A stretch of DNA of 64,000 bases from Pseudomonas frederiksbergensis (lineage in GTDB: Bacteria > Pseudomonadota > Gammaproteobacteria > Pseudomonadales > Pseudomonadaceae). The position numbers and the translations under genes were made by a program. The stretch lies in NCBI RefSeq assembly GCF_900105495.1, contig NZ_FNTF01000002.1, positions 5,200,501-5,264,500 on the forward strand. The letters run 5' to 3'. Positions 30,295 to 38,565 of this stretch are shown piece by piece. The notes beneath the pieces were generated by a model. It was not told the DNA's origin and made no database searches. It was given only the letters and a program-made list of their open reading frames with translations. The stretch's first letter is position 1. Each line of letters starts with the position of its first letter.

Positions 30295-31446
30295 ATGACC
30301 GTGGCCAAATCCTCATTCGACATCAGTGCCAACTTCGACAGTGGCAATATTGAAGTGCTGGACATCAGCAATCCGTTGCAAGCCCTGCTGGCGATCAAAC
30401 CAGACACCCGCAGTCAGCACTTTCAGTGGTTCCACTTCAAGGCCAGCGGTCTGCACGTCGGTCAGGAACACTGGTTCCGCCTGAACAATGCCAGCAAGTC
30501 CTCCTACAACAAAGCCTGGGATGGTTATCAGGCGGTGGCGTCCTACGACCACGTCAACTGGTTCCGGGTGCCGACCATTTTCGAAGGTGACTGCCTGCGC
30601 TTCAGCCTTGAAGCCACCGCCACCCACGCCTGGTTCGCCTACTTCGAACCCTACAGCCGTGGCCGTCATGACTGGCTGATCGAGCAAGCGCTGACCAAGG
30701 CTGGCACCGAACTGCTGGCCACCGGCAAAAGCGTCGAAGGTCGCGACATCCAGCTGCTGCGGAAAGGCACGGGCGCCGAAGGTCAACGCAAGGTCTGGAT
30801 CATCGCCCAGCAACACCCCGGTGAACACATGGCCGAATGGTTCATGGAAGGCGTGATCGAACGCCTGGAAAATCACGACGATCCGATATTGAACAAACTG
30901 CTGACCAGCGCCGACCTGTATCTAGTGCCGAACATGAACCCGGACGGGGCTTTCCACGGTCACCTGCGCACCAACACCATGGGCCAGGACCTGAACCGCG
31001 CCTGGCAGAGCGCCAGCCAGGAAATCAGTCCGGAAGTGCTGTTCGTTCAGCAGCAAATGGAAAAGTACGGCGTGGACCTGTTCCTCGACATCCATGGCGA
31101 TGAAGAAATCCCTTACGTATTCACCGCCGGCTGCGAAGGCAACCCGGGCTACACGCCCCGGATCGAAAAACTCGAAGAGCACTTCCGCAGTCATCTCAAG
31201 CGCCAGACCAAGGACTTCCAGACCAAGCACGGCTACACCCGGGACGAACCGGGCAAAGCCAACATGACTTTGGCGTGCAACAGCGTTGGCGAGAAGTTCG
31301 ACTGCCTGTCGCTGACCCTGGAAATGCCGTTCAAGGACAACAACGATGCGCCGAATGCGCTGACCGGCTGGTCTGGCAAACGCTCGAAGCAATTGGGCAA
31401 GGATGTGCTGACGACCGTGGCTGACATGGTCGATACCTTGCGCTGA
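30295..31446 (+). CDS. M14 zinc carboxypeptidase, cytosolic carboxypeptidase (CCP)-like
   Basis: 383 residues: an N-terminal beta-sandwich (residues ~1-130, with FQWFHFKASG and WFAYFEPYSR) fused to an M14 domain. Zinc ligands are in QQHPGEHMAE (His174, Glu177) and FLDIHGDEEIPY; NMNPDGAFHGHLRTN and DLNRAW are substrate-pocket segments and TLEMPFKD carries the general-base Glu. This is the M14D/CCP architecture known from eukaryotic tubulin deglutamylases. No signal peptide, so it is cytoplasmic. The substrate in bacteria is unresolved. It forms a single-gene unit. Confidence 0.88.
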   Translation: MTVAKSSFDISANFDSGNIEVLDISNPLQALLAIKPDTRSQHFQWFHFKASGLHVGQEHWFRLNNASKSSYNKAWDGYQAVASYDHVNWFRVPTIFEGDCLRFSLEATATHAWFAYFEPYSRGRHDWLIEQALTKAGTELLATGKSVEGRDIQLLRKGTGAEGQRKVWIIAQQHPGEHMAEWFMEGVIERLENHDDPILNKLLTSADLYLVPNMNPDGAFHGHLRTNTMGQDLNRAWQSASQEISPEVLFVQQQMEKYGVDLFLDIHGDEEIPYVFTAGCEGNPGYTPRIEKLEEHFRSHLKRQTKDFQTKHGYTRDEPGKANMTLACNSVGEKFDCLSLTLEMPFKDNNDAPNALTGWSGKRSKQLGKDVLTTVADMVDTLR

Positions 31447-31485
31447 TCACCCTCGATGGCTGCATGTCCGGCATGCAGCCATGCC

Positions 31486-31932
31486 TCACTCGGCAGCGAT
31501 CCGCAGGCAATCCTCAGGTCCCAGCAAGCGCCCATCCTCGGCACGTAATTCCAGCGTCTGCACCGGTCGGCCGTTCTGTCGGTCAACCACCCGCGAATGC
31601 GCCTCCCCTGCCTCATAGAAAAACGCCTCGCCCCATTGGCGCAATCCGATGATCAACGGGAACAGGCCTTTGCCCTTCTCGGTCAGCACATATTCCTGAT
31701 ACGCACTGCCGTCCGACGCCGGCACCAGGTCGAAAATGCCGTGGGCCACCAGGCTGCGCAGCCGCGCAGACAAAATATTCTTGGCCATGCCCAAATTGCG
31801 CTGAAACTCCCCGAACCGGCGTATGCCATCAAATGCATCGCGCACGATCAGCAAAGACCACCCATCACCAACAGCATCCAGGGAGCGGGCAACCGGGCAT
31901 TCGGCGTTTTCCATGCTTGTTCGTTTTGCCAT
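31486..31932 (-). CDS. HxlR-family transcriptional regulator
   Basis: 148 residues with the HxlR winged helix: AECPVARSLDAVGDGWSLLIVRDAF (conserved Cys12) and RRFGEFQRNLGMAKNILSARLRSLV. HxlR proteins often sense electrophiles or quinones through a cysteine. The start at 31932 has GAGGTG upstream. It is divergent from an MFS exporter gene, with a palindromic operator candidate between, so it probably represses the exporter. Confidence 0.88.
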   Translation of the reverse strand: MAKRTSMENAECPVARSLDAVGDGWSLLIVRDAFDGIRRFGEFQRNLGMAKNILSARLRSLVAHGIFDLVPASDGSAYQEYVLTEKGKGLFPLIIGLRQWGEAFFYEAGEAHSRVVDRQNGRPVQTLELRAEDGRLLGPEDCLRIAAE

Positions 31933-31994
31933 GAGCGCGTTCACCTCAATCAAATGTAGTTGCAATATAAAACCAGCTTCCTTACCGTACAACT

Positions 31995-32011
31995 GGTTTC
32001 ATATTGAAACC
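31995..32011. promoter_or_regulatory. Candidate HxlR operator
   Basis: GGTTTCA-TAT-TGAAACC, a perfect 7-bp dyad 18 bp before the MFS start. A related half (TTGCAATATAAAACC) sits about 30 bp further left. Confidence 0.65.
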
Positions 32012-32028
32012 ACACAAGGAAGCCCCTG

Positions 32029-33228
32029 ATGAAACCTGAACATCCACTGAGCGGCGCCGTGGTGCTGCTGTTTGCCATCGCCTGCGGCCTGGCCGTCGGC
32101 AATGTTTACTACGCACAACCGCTGCTCGATGCCATGGCCGAGGCTTTCGCCATGGACCCGGCAACCATCGGCATCGTCGTCACCCTGACTCAAGTCGGTT
32201 ACGGCGCAGGTTTGGTGTTGCTGGTGCCGCTGGGTGACCTGCTCAATCGCCGTCGCCTGATCGTCACGCAAACTGTGCTGTCGGCGCTGGCCTTGCTCAC
32301 GATCGCACTGGCACCTGACAACATTTGGCTGCTGATCGGCATGACATTGACCGGGTTATTGGCCGTCGTGACACAAGTGTTGGTGGCTTACGCCGCGACA
32401 TTGGCCATCCCGAAACAGCGAGGGCGTGTGGTCGGTGTGGTCACCAGCGGCATCGTCGTCGGTATTCTGCTCGCCCGGACAGTGGCCGGCGGCATGGCCG
32501 ACCTCGCCGGTTGGCGTTCGATTTATCTGTTGTCGGCGGGTTTGACGCTGGTGATGGCGTTGCTGCTGTTTCGTGTGTTGCCCAAACATGAAGCTGCGCA
32601 ACCCGCCAGTTCCTACGGCGCTTTGCTGGGCTCGGTATTCACGCTGTTCAAGGAAGAACCGGTGCTGCGCCAGCGTGCGGTGCTCGCGCTACTGACCTTC
32701 GCCAGTGCCATGGTGTTGTGGACGCCCATGGTGCTACCGCTGAGCGCCCCGCCGCTGTCGTTGTCCCACACACAAATCGGATTATTCGGGCTGGCAGGTG
32801 CCGCCGGTGCATTGGCCGCCGCTCGTGCCGGGCATCTGGCTGATCGTGGCCTGGGACAAATGACCAGCGGTTTGTCACTCTTGTTGATGCTGGTTTCCTG
32901 GCTGCCGATTGCCTTCACCCAGTCCTCGTTGTGGGCATTGCTGCTTGGCGTGATTACCCTGGATCTGGGTTTGCAGGCCGTGCACGTCACCAGCCAGAGC
33001 ATGATCTACAGCGTGCGCCCCGAAGCCCAAAGCCGACTCACCGCCGGCTACATGCTGTTCTATTCGATTGGCAGCGCCTTGGGGTCGATCGGTTCGACGG
33101 CGATGTACGCGTGGGCCGGTTGGCTCGGCGTATGCCTGCTGGGCGCAGGCATCAATGCGGTGGCGTTGATTTATTGGTGGCTGACACTCGCCACAAAGGT
33201 CCAACCATTGGAAGCCGCGTCGCACTGA
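32029..33228 (+). CDS. MFS transporter (drug/efflux type)
   Basis: 399 residues with about twelve membrane helices. It starts AIACGLAVGNVYYAQPLLDAMAEAF, a pattern of the YgaY/AraJ-like MFS efflux group, followed by the loop-2 motif GDLLNRRRLI and a second-half relic GHLADRGLGQ. An AAGGAAG ribosome site precedes the ATG. The substrate is unknown; the divergent HxlR regulator suggests export of a toxic small molecule, possibly an electrophile. Confidence 0.87.
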   Translation: MKPEHPLSGAVVLLFAIACGLAVGNVYYAQPLLDAMAEAFAMDPATIGIVVTLTQVGYGAGLVLLVPLGDLLNRRRLIVTQTVLSALALLTIALAPDNIWLLIGMTLTGLLAVVTQVLVAYAATLAIPKQRGRVVGVVTSGIVVGILLARTVAGGMADLAGWRSIYLLSAGLTLVMALLLFRVLPKHEAAQPASSYGALLGSVFTLFKEEPVLRQRAVLALLTFASAMVLWTPMVLPLSAPPLSLSHTQIGLFGLAGAAGALAAARAGHLADRGLGQMTSGLSLLLMLVSWLPIAFTQSSLWALLLGVITLDLGLQAVHVTSQSMIYSVRPEAQSRLTAGYMLFYSIGSALGSIGSTAMYAWAGWLGVCLLGAGINAVALIYWWLTLATKVQPLEAASH

Positions 33229-33231
33229 CTG

Positions 33232-33267
33232 TGTAGCAGCTGTCGAGCCTGCGAGGCTGCTGCTACA
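33232..33267. repeat. REP-like hairpin after the MFS gene
   Basis: TGTAGCAGC...GCTGCTGCTACA stem with an inner TCGAGCCTGCGAGG palindrome, 4 bp after the MFS stop; it may also terminate transcription. Confidence 0.7.
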
Positions 33268-33282
33268 AGTGAACGTAAGGGA

Positions 33283-33828
33283 TCAGCCGCGATCCTTGCC
33301 CCGCAACATGCTGTCCAGCACGTCATCGCGGCGTACCCAGCCGTGAAACAACGCCGCCGCCAAATGCAGCAACACCGTCAGGAACAGCAAGTACGCCAGA
33401 TACCCGTGAGCCTTGCGCAGGAACGCAAACACCTGCGCATTCGCCGGTACGATCGACGGCAACTGCAGCGAGCTGCTGAGCATCACCGGATCCCCCGCCG
33501 CTGAAATCATCGCCCAACCCAGCAGCGGCAGGATCAGCATCAACGCGTACAGCAAAACATGCGAAGCCTTGGCCGCCAGCGCTTGCCAACCCGGCAGATC
33601 CGCTGGTAGCGGTGGCTGTCGAGTGGAAAAGCGCACGGCCAGGCGAACGATCACCAACAGCAGAATCGCGACGCCCAAGGGTTTGTGCAGATGAATCAGC
33701 CACTCATGACGCTCGGACACCGAAGCGGCCATGCCCGCGCCGATAAACAGCATGGCAATGATCATCAGCGCCATCAGCCAGTGCAGCAATCGCGCTAATG
33801 GCGCGAAGTGGTTCGGTTGAGCGCTCAT
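33283..33828 (-). CDS. Cytochrome b561
   Basis: 181 residues, four membrane helices with haem-ligand histidines in FAPLARLLHWLMALMI, HEWLIHLHKPLGVAIL, SHVLLYALMLILPLLGW and KAHGYLAYLLFLTVLLHLAAALFH. This is a membrane di-haem b-type cytochrome that passes electrons from quinol to periplasmic acceptors. Its ATG overlaps the stop of the SrpA-like catalase gene (ATGA), so the two are co-translated and probably functionally paired. Confidence 0.9.
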   Translation of the reverse strand: MSAQPNHFAPLARLLHWLMALMIIAMLFIGAGMAASVSERHEWLIHLHKPLGVAILLLVIVRLAVRFSTRQPPLPADLPGWQALAAKASHVLLYALMLILPLLGWAMISAAGDPVMLSSSLQLPSIVPANAQVFAFLRKAHGYLAYLLFLTVLLHLAAALFHGWVRRDDVLDSMLRGKDRG

Positions 33829-34913
33829 TGACGAGACTCCTGTTTATGGGCAGAGGGCAACTGGCTGACTTCGCTGGTACGACGCAAGTAGGAATTGGCG
33901 TACCCCGCTGAACGAGCGGCGAGCAATGGGTCGTCGGAACCTTCGATGCCGGCGGGCAGTACCAGCGGGTCGTAGTTGATATCGCGACATTCGCCACTGA
34001 GTTGCGGCTGGGTGCTTTCAAGTACGAGGGTGCCGGCGTTCAACACTTTGCGACCCTCGGGCCAGGCCTTGCTGGCGTCGTTGACCGGATCGCCAGGGTT
34101 GGCCAGCGTGATGTTCAACTGCCAACGCAGCGGTCCTGCGGAAATGCGCTGAACCAGGTCTTTCTCCAGGAATTCCCCCCCTTCAGGCGCCGTAGCACCC
34201 GCGGCATCCTGAGCGACGGGCACCATGCTCCAGCGCACTGCTTGCCGTTGCCCGGCCGCGTTCACCAGGTAAAACGCATTGACGCTGTTGTAGGTTTCCG
34301 TCACGTAACTGGCCGACGGCTTGGCGGTTTTGATCCAGGCCAGGAACGGTCCTGCTTCCGGATGCGAACCGAAGAATGCTGGCACGGCAGCCGGGTTCGG
34401 CTTGCCGGTGGCCGGGTCCGGCGACTGGGCCTGCTGCAATTGATAGAACGCTTCGGGCGTGCCCACCGGGAACACCGGCATGCTGTTCATCCCGGTGCGC
34501 CACTGCTGGCCGTTGGCCTGGGTGAATCGCAACGCCAGGCTGCGGATCGGCACGCTGTTGTCCGGCGCATAAGGATTACCGGCCGGCAAGGCGAAACGCC
34601 CCACCACGGGGGTCCGCGCAACATTGAACACCTGAGCGCTGGAATAGCTGCGCGCCTCGCCACTGCTCTCGAAATGCCCGATCACGCACACGCCTTTGGA
34701 GTGATTGCGTCGGAAGCCGGGGTGCACGCCATTGTTGGTCTCCAGCACATTGACCAGTTTTTTCGGGGTCAGGCGCTGTGGGTCAAAGGTGCCGTTGACG
34801 TAGGCAAAAGCCCCGGCCAGGGCGGCAACCACCACAGCGATACCGGCCAGACGTAATGTCAGGCTCGCGGCACTCAAGGGTGGCCGGGTTGGCGGTGACG
34901 AGCGATCTACCAT
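33825..34913 (-). CDS. SrpA-like catalase-family haem protein
   Basis: 362 residues: one N-terminal membrane anchor/signal helix (LRLAGIAVVVAALAGAFAYV, residues ~22-41) and a minimal catalase core. The distal His region is GFRRNHSKGVCVIGHFES; SVPIRSLALRFTQANGQ and LTANPGDPVNDA-like segments follow. SrpA-type proteins have peroxidase/catalase activity in the periplasm or membrane. The start at 34913 has GGAG six bases before; 34940 is an alternative. An ECF-type promoter lies upstream. Operon: srpA-like then cytochrome b561. Confidence 0.85.
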   Translation of the reverse strand: MVDRSSPPTRPPLSAASLTLRLAGIAVVVAALAGAFAYVNGTFDPQRLTPKKLVNVLETNNGVHPGFRRNHSKGVCVIGHFESSGEARSYSSAQVFNVARTPVVGRFALPAGNPYAPDNSVPIRSLALRFTQANGQQWRTGMNSMPVFPVGTPEAFYQLQQAQSPDPATGKPNPAAVPAFFGSHPEAGPFLAWIKTAKPSASYVTETYNSVNAFYLVNAAGQRQAVRWSMVPVAQDAAGATAPEGGEFLEKDLVQRISAGPLRWQLNITLANPGDPVNDASKAWPEGRKVLNAGTLVLESTQPQLSGECRDINYDPLVLPAGIEGSDDPLLAARSAGYANSYLRRTSEVSQLPSAHKQESRQ

Positions 34914-34957
34914 GAAAGACTCCAGGGCCATCGGCCACAAGTGAGAAGGATCAAGCA

Positions 34958-34982
34958 GACGAACACCGTGGCGGTTTATTCC
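34958..34982 (-). promoter_or_regulatory. ECF-type promoter of the catalase-cytochrome operon
   Basis: On the minus strand: GGAATAA (34982-34976), 14 bp, CGTC (34961-34958). Identical boxes and spacing to the promoter of the divergent sigma gene. Confidence 0.75.
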
Positions 34983-35010
34983 ATCGCCTGGTATTTATTT
35001 TTTCAGGCGT

Positions 35011-35035
35011 GGAATAACCTCGAATGCCGGGCGTC
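35011..35035 (+). promoter_or_regulatory. ECF-type promoter of the sigma/anti-sigma operon
   Basis: GGAATAA (35011-35017), 14 bp, CGTC (35032-35035), 37 bp before the sigma-factor ATG; implies autoregulation. Confidence 0.75.
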
Positions 35036-35071
35036 TTCCTAGTCCAAAGCGTAGTGACTAGCCAGAACTTC

Positions 35072-35578
35072 ATGAACGATATCGACGAACAACTGCGAGA
35101 AATTATTCCCGGATTGCGCCGGTTTGCCGTGTCATTGACGCGCAATACCAGCAGCGCCGACGACCTGGTGCAGTCTTGCCTTGAGCGCGCGCTGTCGCGT
35201 TGGAGCGACAAACACCCCGACGGCGACTTGCGCGCCTGGCTGTTTTCGATTCTGTATCGACAGTTTCTCGATGCTCACCGACGCTCCCGGCGTTATGCGC
35301 GGATGCTCGAATTCTTTACCGGGCGTGACGATTCACAGCCATCGGTGGAACGCACCGTGATCGCCCAATCAACCCTGCAAGCCTTCGATCAACTCACCAC
35401 CGAACAACGCGCCCTGCTGCTCTGGGTCTCGGTCGAAGGCTTGAGTTATAAGGAGGTCGCCGAGATTCTCGACGTCCCCACCGGCACCGTGATGTCCCGC
35501 CTGTCCCGTGCCCGCCAGGCCTTGCACCAGTTGAGCGACGGCGAAATCACCCGCCCTTCCCTGCGGAGACTCAAATGA
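35072..35578 (+). CDS. ECF RNA-polymerase sigma factor
   Basis: 168 residues: region 2 (PGLRRFAVSLTRNTSSADDLVQ, then GDLRAWLFSILYRQFLDAHRR) and region 4 (FDQLTTEQRALLLWVSVEGLSYKEVAEILDVPTGTVMSRLSRAR). It directs transcription from GGAATAA/CGTC promoters, two of which face outward between this gene and the catalase operon. It overlaps the anti-sigma gene by ATGA. The trigger is probably an oxidative signal (inference from the catalase target). Confidence 0.92.
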   Translation: MNDIDEQLREIIPGLRRFAVSLTRNTSSADDLVQSCLERALSRWSDKHPDGDLRAWLFSILYRQFLDAHRRSRRYARMLEFFTGRDDSQPSVERTVIAQSTLQAFDQLTTEQRALLLWVSVEGLSYKEVAEILDVPTGTVMSRLSRARQALHQLSDGEITRPSLRRLK

Positions 35579-36327
35579 TCAGCCTGCCCCCAAGCGAGCG
35601 TGACCTGCACGCCTATGTCGACCAGCAACTCAGCGATGCCGACCGACGTCTGGTAGAGACTTTTCTGGCCAGCAACGCGGAAGTGGCTGCCCAAGTGCGT
35701 GCCTGGCAGCAGGACGCCCAGCAATTGCGCGCGGCATTGAGCGGCGCCCTGCAGCAACCAGCCAACCCGAACCTCGACCCGGCGCTGATTCGCCAGCGCC
35801 TCAAACGACAATCTCGCCGTCACCTGGCCAGCGCCGCCGTGTTGCTGATCGCGGTCAGCATCGGCGGATTTAGCGGCTGGCAAGCCCGGGAGATGACGCT
35901 CATCAGTGCCCAACTACCAATGACCGATGCCCTGCAGGCCTATCGCCTGATTGCCCAGCAAGGCATCCTGCCGGCCGATTACAAAGTCAGTGATGACGGT
36001 GACATGCAGGGTTGGCTCGACCGCTATTTCACTCAGGCCAATCGCTTGCCTGACCTTTCGGGCGCCGGTTTCAAACCGGTCAGCGGACGCTTGCTGAGCA
36101 CCGAGCAAGGGCCGGCGGCGATGGTGGTTTACGAGGATCAGGGCGGCCATAAAGTCAGCTTCTACGTCCGCCCACCGGGTCCGAAAAACTACCTGTTGCC
36201 GAGGGGCAGTCGCAGCGATGGCGGGTTGCAGGCCGAGTACTGGTCAGGGGGCGGGTACAACTACGCGATGGTCAGCCCCACTGATACGCCGGCGGCGCAG
36301 ATGCTCAAGCAAACCGTGCAGTTCTGA
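35575..36327 (+). CDS. Anti-sigma factor (membrane-bound)
   Basis: 250 residues: short N-terminal cytoplasmic helix bundle (SERDLHAYVDQQLSDADRRLVETFL), one membrane helix (LASAAVLLIAVSIGGFSGW, about residues 83-101) and a periplasmic domain. There is no cysteine anywhere, so this is not a zinc-thiol redox anti-sigma; sensing must be by another route. It is translationally coupled to the sigma gene and likely sequesters it until a periplasmic signal arrives. Confidence 0.85.
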   Translation: MISLPPSERDLHAYVDQQLSDADRRLVETFLASNAEVAAQVRAWQQDAQQLRAALSGALQQPANPNLDPALIRQRLKRQSRRHLASAAVLLIAVSIGGFSGWQAREMTLISAQLPMTDALQAYRLIAQQGILPADYKVSDDGDMQGWLDRYFTQANRLPDLSGAGFKPVSGRLLSTEQGPAAMVVYEDQGGHKVSFYVRPPGPKNYLLPRGSRSDGGLQAEYWSGGGYNYAMVSPTDTPAAQMLKQTVQF

Positions 36328-36338
36328 CTTCCGATACT

Positions 36339-36444
36339 GATCGTTCCCACGCTCTGCGTGGGAATGCCTCACCGGACGCTCCGCGTCCGTTTTGGGACGC
36401 AGAGCGTCCCGGACTGCATTCCCACGCGGAGCGTGGGAACGATC
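36339..36444. repeat. ~105-bp triple-hairpin repeat, copy 2
   Basis: GATCGTTCCCACGCTCTGCG...CGCGGAGCGTGGGAACGATC with an inner GGACGCTCCGCGTCC hairpin; begins 12 bp after the anti-sigma stop. Confidence 0.9.
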
Positions 36445-36464
36445 GATTCCCTGTGGGAGCGGGG

Positions 36465-37301
36465 TCAGCCCTGCCCAAACACTTGCGAAGGCCTACGCAA
36501 TAAAGGGTCGAACGGATTGATCCGCGGTCCGATCAGCGCCGCTTCGCGCTTAAGCATTTCGACCACCGTCGGCAATCGATCCGGCCCCAGCCGATCACTC
36601 ACAGTGGCCACGCTCAGTGCTGCGACCGCCCGCCCTTCACGATCCAGAATCGGCACCGCCACCCCGGCCATGCCCTGCAACACGCCGGTGTTGCGCCCGG
36701 CATAACCGAGCTTGCGCACGTTCTCGACTTCCGAGCGCAGGAACACCTCGTCGTACAGGTGGAAATCCTTGAGCCTCGGCAAGTTGTAGTGAATCACCGT
36801 GTCGCGCTCTTCTTCCGGCAGGAACGCCAGAATCGCCAGGCTGCCCTGCCCCACGCCCAGCGCCACCCGCCCGCCGATGTCACCGGTAAAGGTGCGGATC
36901 GGAAACGGCCCTTCGCTGCGATCCAGGCAAATCGCATCAAAACCACTGCGCGCCAGCAAGAACAACGAATCCCCCAACGACGCCGACAGCCGCAGCAACG
37001 CCGGACGCACCAGTTCGCGCAGGTTTCCGGTGTTCCCGGCGCGGGCCGCCAGGGCGAAAAACTCCAGGCTCAAGCGATAGCGTTTGCTGCGCGCATCCTG
37101 CTCGACCATGCCCTCATCCATCAGGCTGCGCAGCAAACGGTGTGTGGTCGGTTGCGACAGGCCAATGCGCTGGGCCAGTTGCGTCACCCGCTCCCCGCCC
37201 TCGACGGTGTCACCCAGACTGCGCAGCACGGCAAACAGTCTGGAGACCGCGCCGACACCGACATCACTTTTGCTTTCATTCCGCTCAATGGAATCTGTCA
37301 T
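36465..37301 (-). CDS. IclR-family transcriptional regulator
   Basis: 278 residues: N-terminal winged helix (SRLFAVLRSLGD, RIGLSQPTTHRLLRSLMDEGMVEQD) and a C-terminal GAF-like effector domain (TFTGDIGGRVALGVGQGSLAILAFL, YAGRNTGVLQGMAGVAVPILD). It is divergent from the ABC/dehydrogenase operon, with a 244-bp shared spacer, so it is the probable regulator of that operon. The ligand is unknown. Confidence 0.88.
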   Translation of the reverse strand: MTDSIERNESKSDVGVGAVSRLFAVLRSLGDTVEGGERVTQLAQRIGLSQPTTHRLLRSLMDEGMVEQDARSKRYRLSLEFFALAARAGNTGNLRELVRPALLRLSASLGDSLFLLARSGFDAICLDRSEGPFPIRTFTGDIGGRVALGVGQGSLAILAFLPEEERDTVIHYNLPRLKDFHLYDEVFLRSEVENVRKLGYAGRNTGVLQGMAGVAVPILDREGRAVAALSVATVSDRLGPDRLPTVVEMLKREAALIGPRINPFDPLLRRPSQVFGQG

Positions 37302-37545
37302 GGGTTTTCTCGAGTATTAATTTACTCACCGAATGAAACTGAAAATAGTCATCGTCTCAGTGAAATAGGCCATTGAGCCCATCCTATTCTTCGTCCTACT
37401 CTGCGTCCAGACAGGGGCGATTCGAACAACAGCGGCAGCCGACAGAAGTCGAGCGCCAACGCACCCCGCAAGACCTTTTCGTATCTGCCCATACAAAAAA
37501 GCGCGCCTTCGGGCGATGCATAACAATCTCAGGTGGAGCGCAGTT

Positions 37546-38565
37546 ATGGCTTTTGTGCAACTTGAAGGACTCGGCAAACGCTACGGTGAGATCGACGCCG
37601 TCGTGGCCACCAACCTCTCGGTCGAGAAAGGCGAGTTCGTCTCGCTGCTCGGCCCCTCCGGCTGCGGCAAAACCACTACCCTGCAAATGATCGCCGGCTT
37701 CGTCGAAGTCAGCAGCGGACGCATTGTGCTGGACGGTCGCGACATCACCCACGCCAAACCCGCCAGCCGTGGTTTGGGCGTGGTGTTCCAGAGTTACGCG
37801 CTGTTCCCGCACATGACCGTGAAAGACAACGTCGCCTTCGGCCTGCGCATGCGCAAAGTGGCCAATGGCGAGTTGCAGCAGCGAGTGGACCGGGTGCTGA
37901 AACTGGTGCGCCTCAACCAGCACGCCGAGCGTTATCCGCGAGAGCTTTCCGGCGGCCAGCGTCAGCGTGTTGCGTTGGCTCGAGCGTTGGTGATCGAGCC
38001 GCCGGTGCTGCTGCTCGATGAGCCGCTGTCCAACCTCGACGCCAACCTGCGCGAAGAGATGCAGTACGAGATCCGCCGCATCCAGCGCGAAGTCGGGATC
38101 ACCACGCTGATGGTCACCCATGACCAGTCCGAAGCGCTGTCCATCAGCGACCGGGTGGTGGTGATGCAGGCCGGGCGCATCACCCAGATCGACGCGCCGT
38201 ACACCCTCTACGAACACCCGCGCACCGAGTTCATTTCCGGGTTCGTCGGCAAGGCCAATCTGCTGCCCGGCGAGCGTGATGACGCGGGTGTGGTCCAGGT
38301 TCGCAGTGGCGGCGAACTGATCCTGAGCCTGCGTCCGGAAAAAATCGACCTGCGGGACAAAGGCCAGGGCCGCCTGCAAGGCAACATCGTCAGCCGCTTC
38401 TTTCTCGGCAGCCAATGGCTGTATGGCGTCTCGACAACCTTGGGCGAACTCAGCGTGGTGCGCCGCAACGACGGTTCGGCACCGCTGACCGAAGGTACGG
38501 CGGTCGGGCTCGATTGGGACGCAACGTTGCTGCGGGTGCTAACCGTCGACGAGGTGCCGGCATGA
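37546..38565 (+). CDS. ABC transporter ATP-binding protein, spermidine/putrescine (PotA) type
   Basis: 339 residues with Walker A LLGPSGCGKTTTLQ (about 36-49), Q-loop VVFQSYALFPHMTV, signature LSGGQRQRVALARAL, Walker B VLLLDEPLSNLD and H-loop VTHDQ, plus a C-terminal TOBE region (SLRPEKIDL). It energises the two permeases that follow. The start at 37546 has GGAG upstream; its stop overlaps the next ATG. First gene of a seven-gene operon. Confidence 0.9.
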   Translation: MAFVQLEGLGKRYGEIDAVVATNLSVEKGEFVSLLGPSGCGKTTTLQMIAGFVEVSSGRIVLDGRDITHAKPASRGLGVVFQSYALFPHMTVKDNVAFGLRMRKVANGELQQRVDRVLKLVRLNQHAERYPRELSGGQRQRVALARALVIEPPVLLLDEPLSNLDANLREEMQYEIRRIQREVGITTLMVTHDQSEALSISDRVVVMQAGRITQIDAPYTLYEHPRTEFISGFVGKANLLPGERDDAGVVQVRSGGELILSLRPEKIDLRDKGQGRLQGNIVSRFFLGSQWLYGVSTTLGELSVVRRNDGSAPLTEGTAVGLDWDATLLRVLTVDEVPA

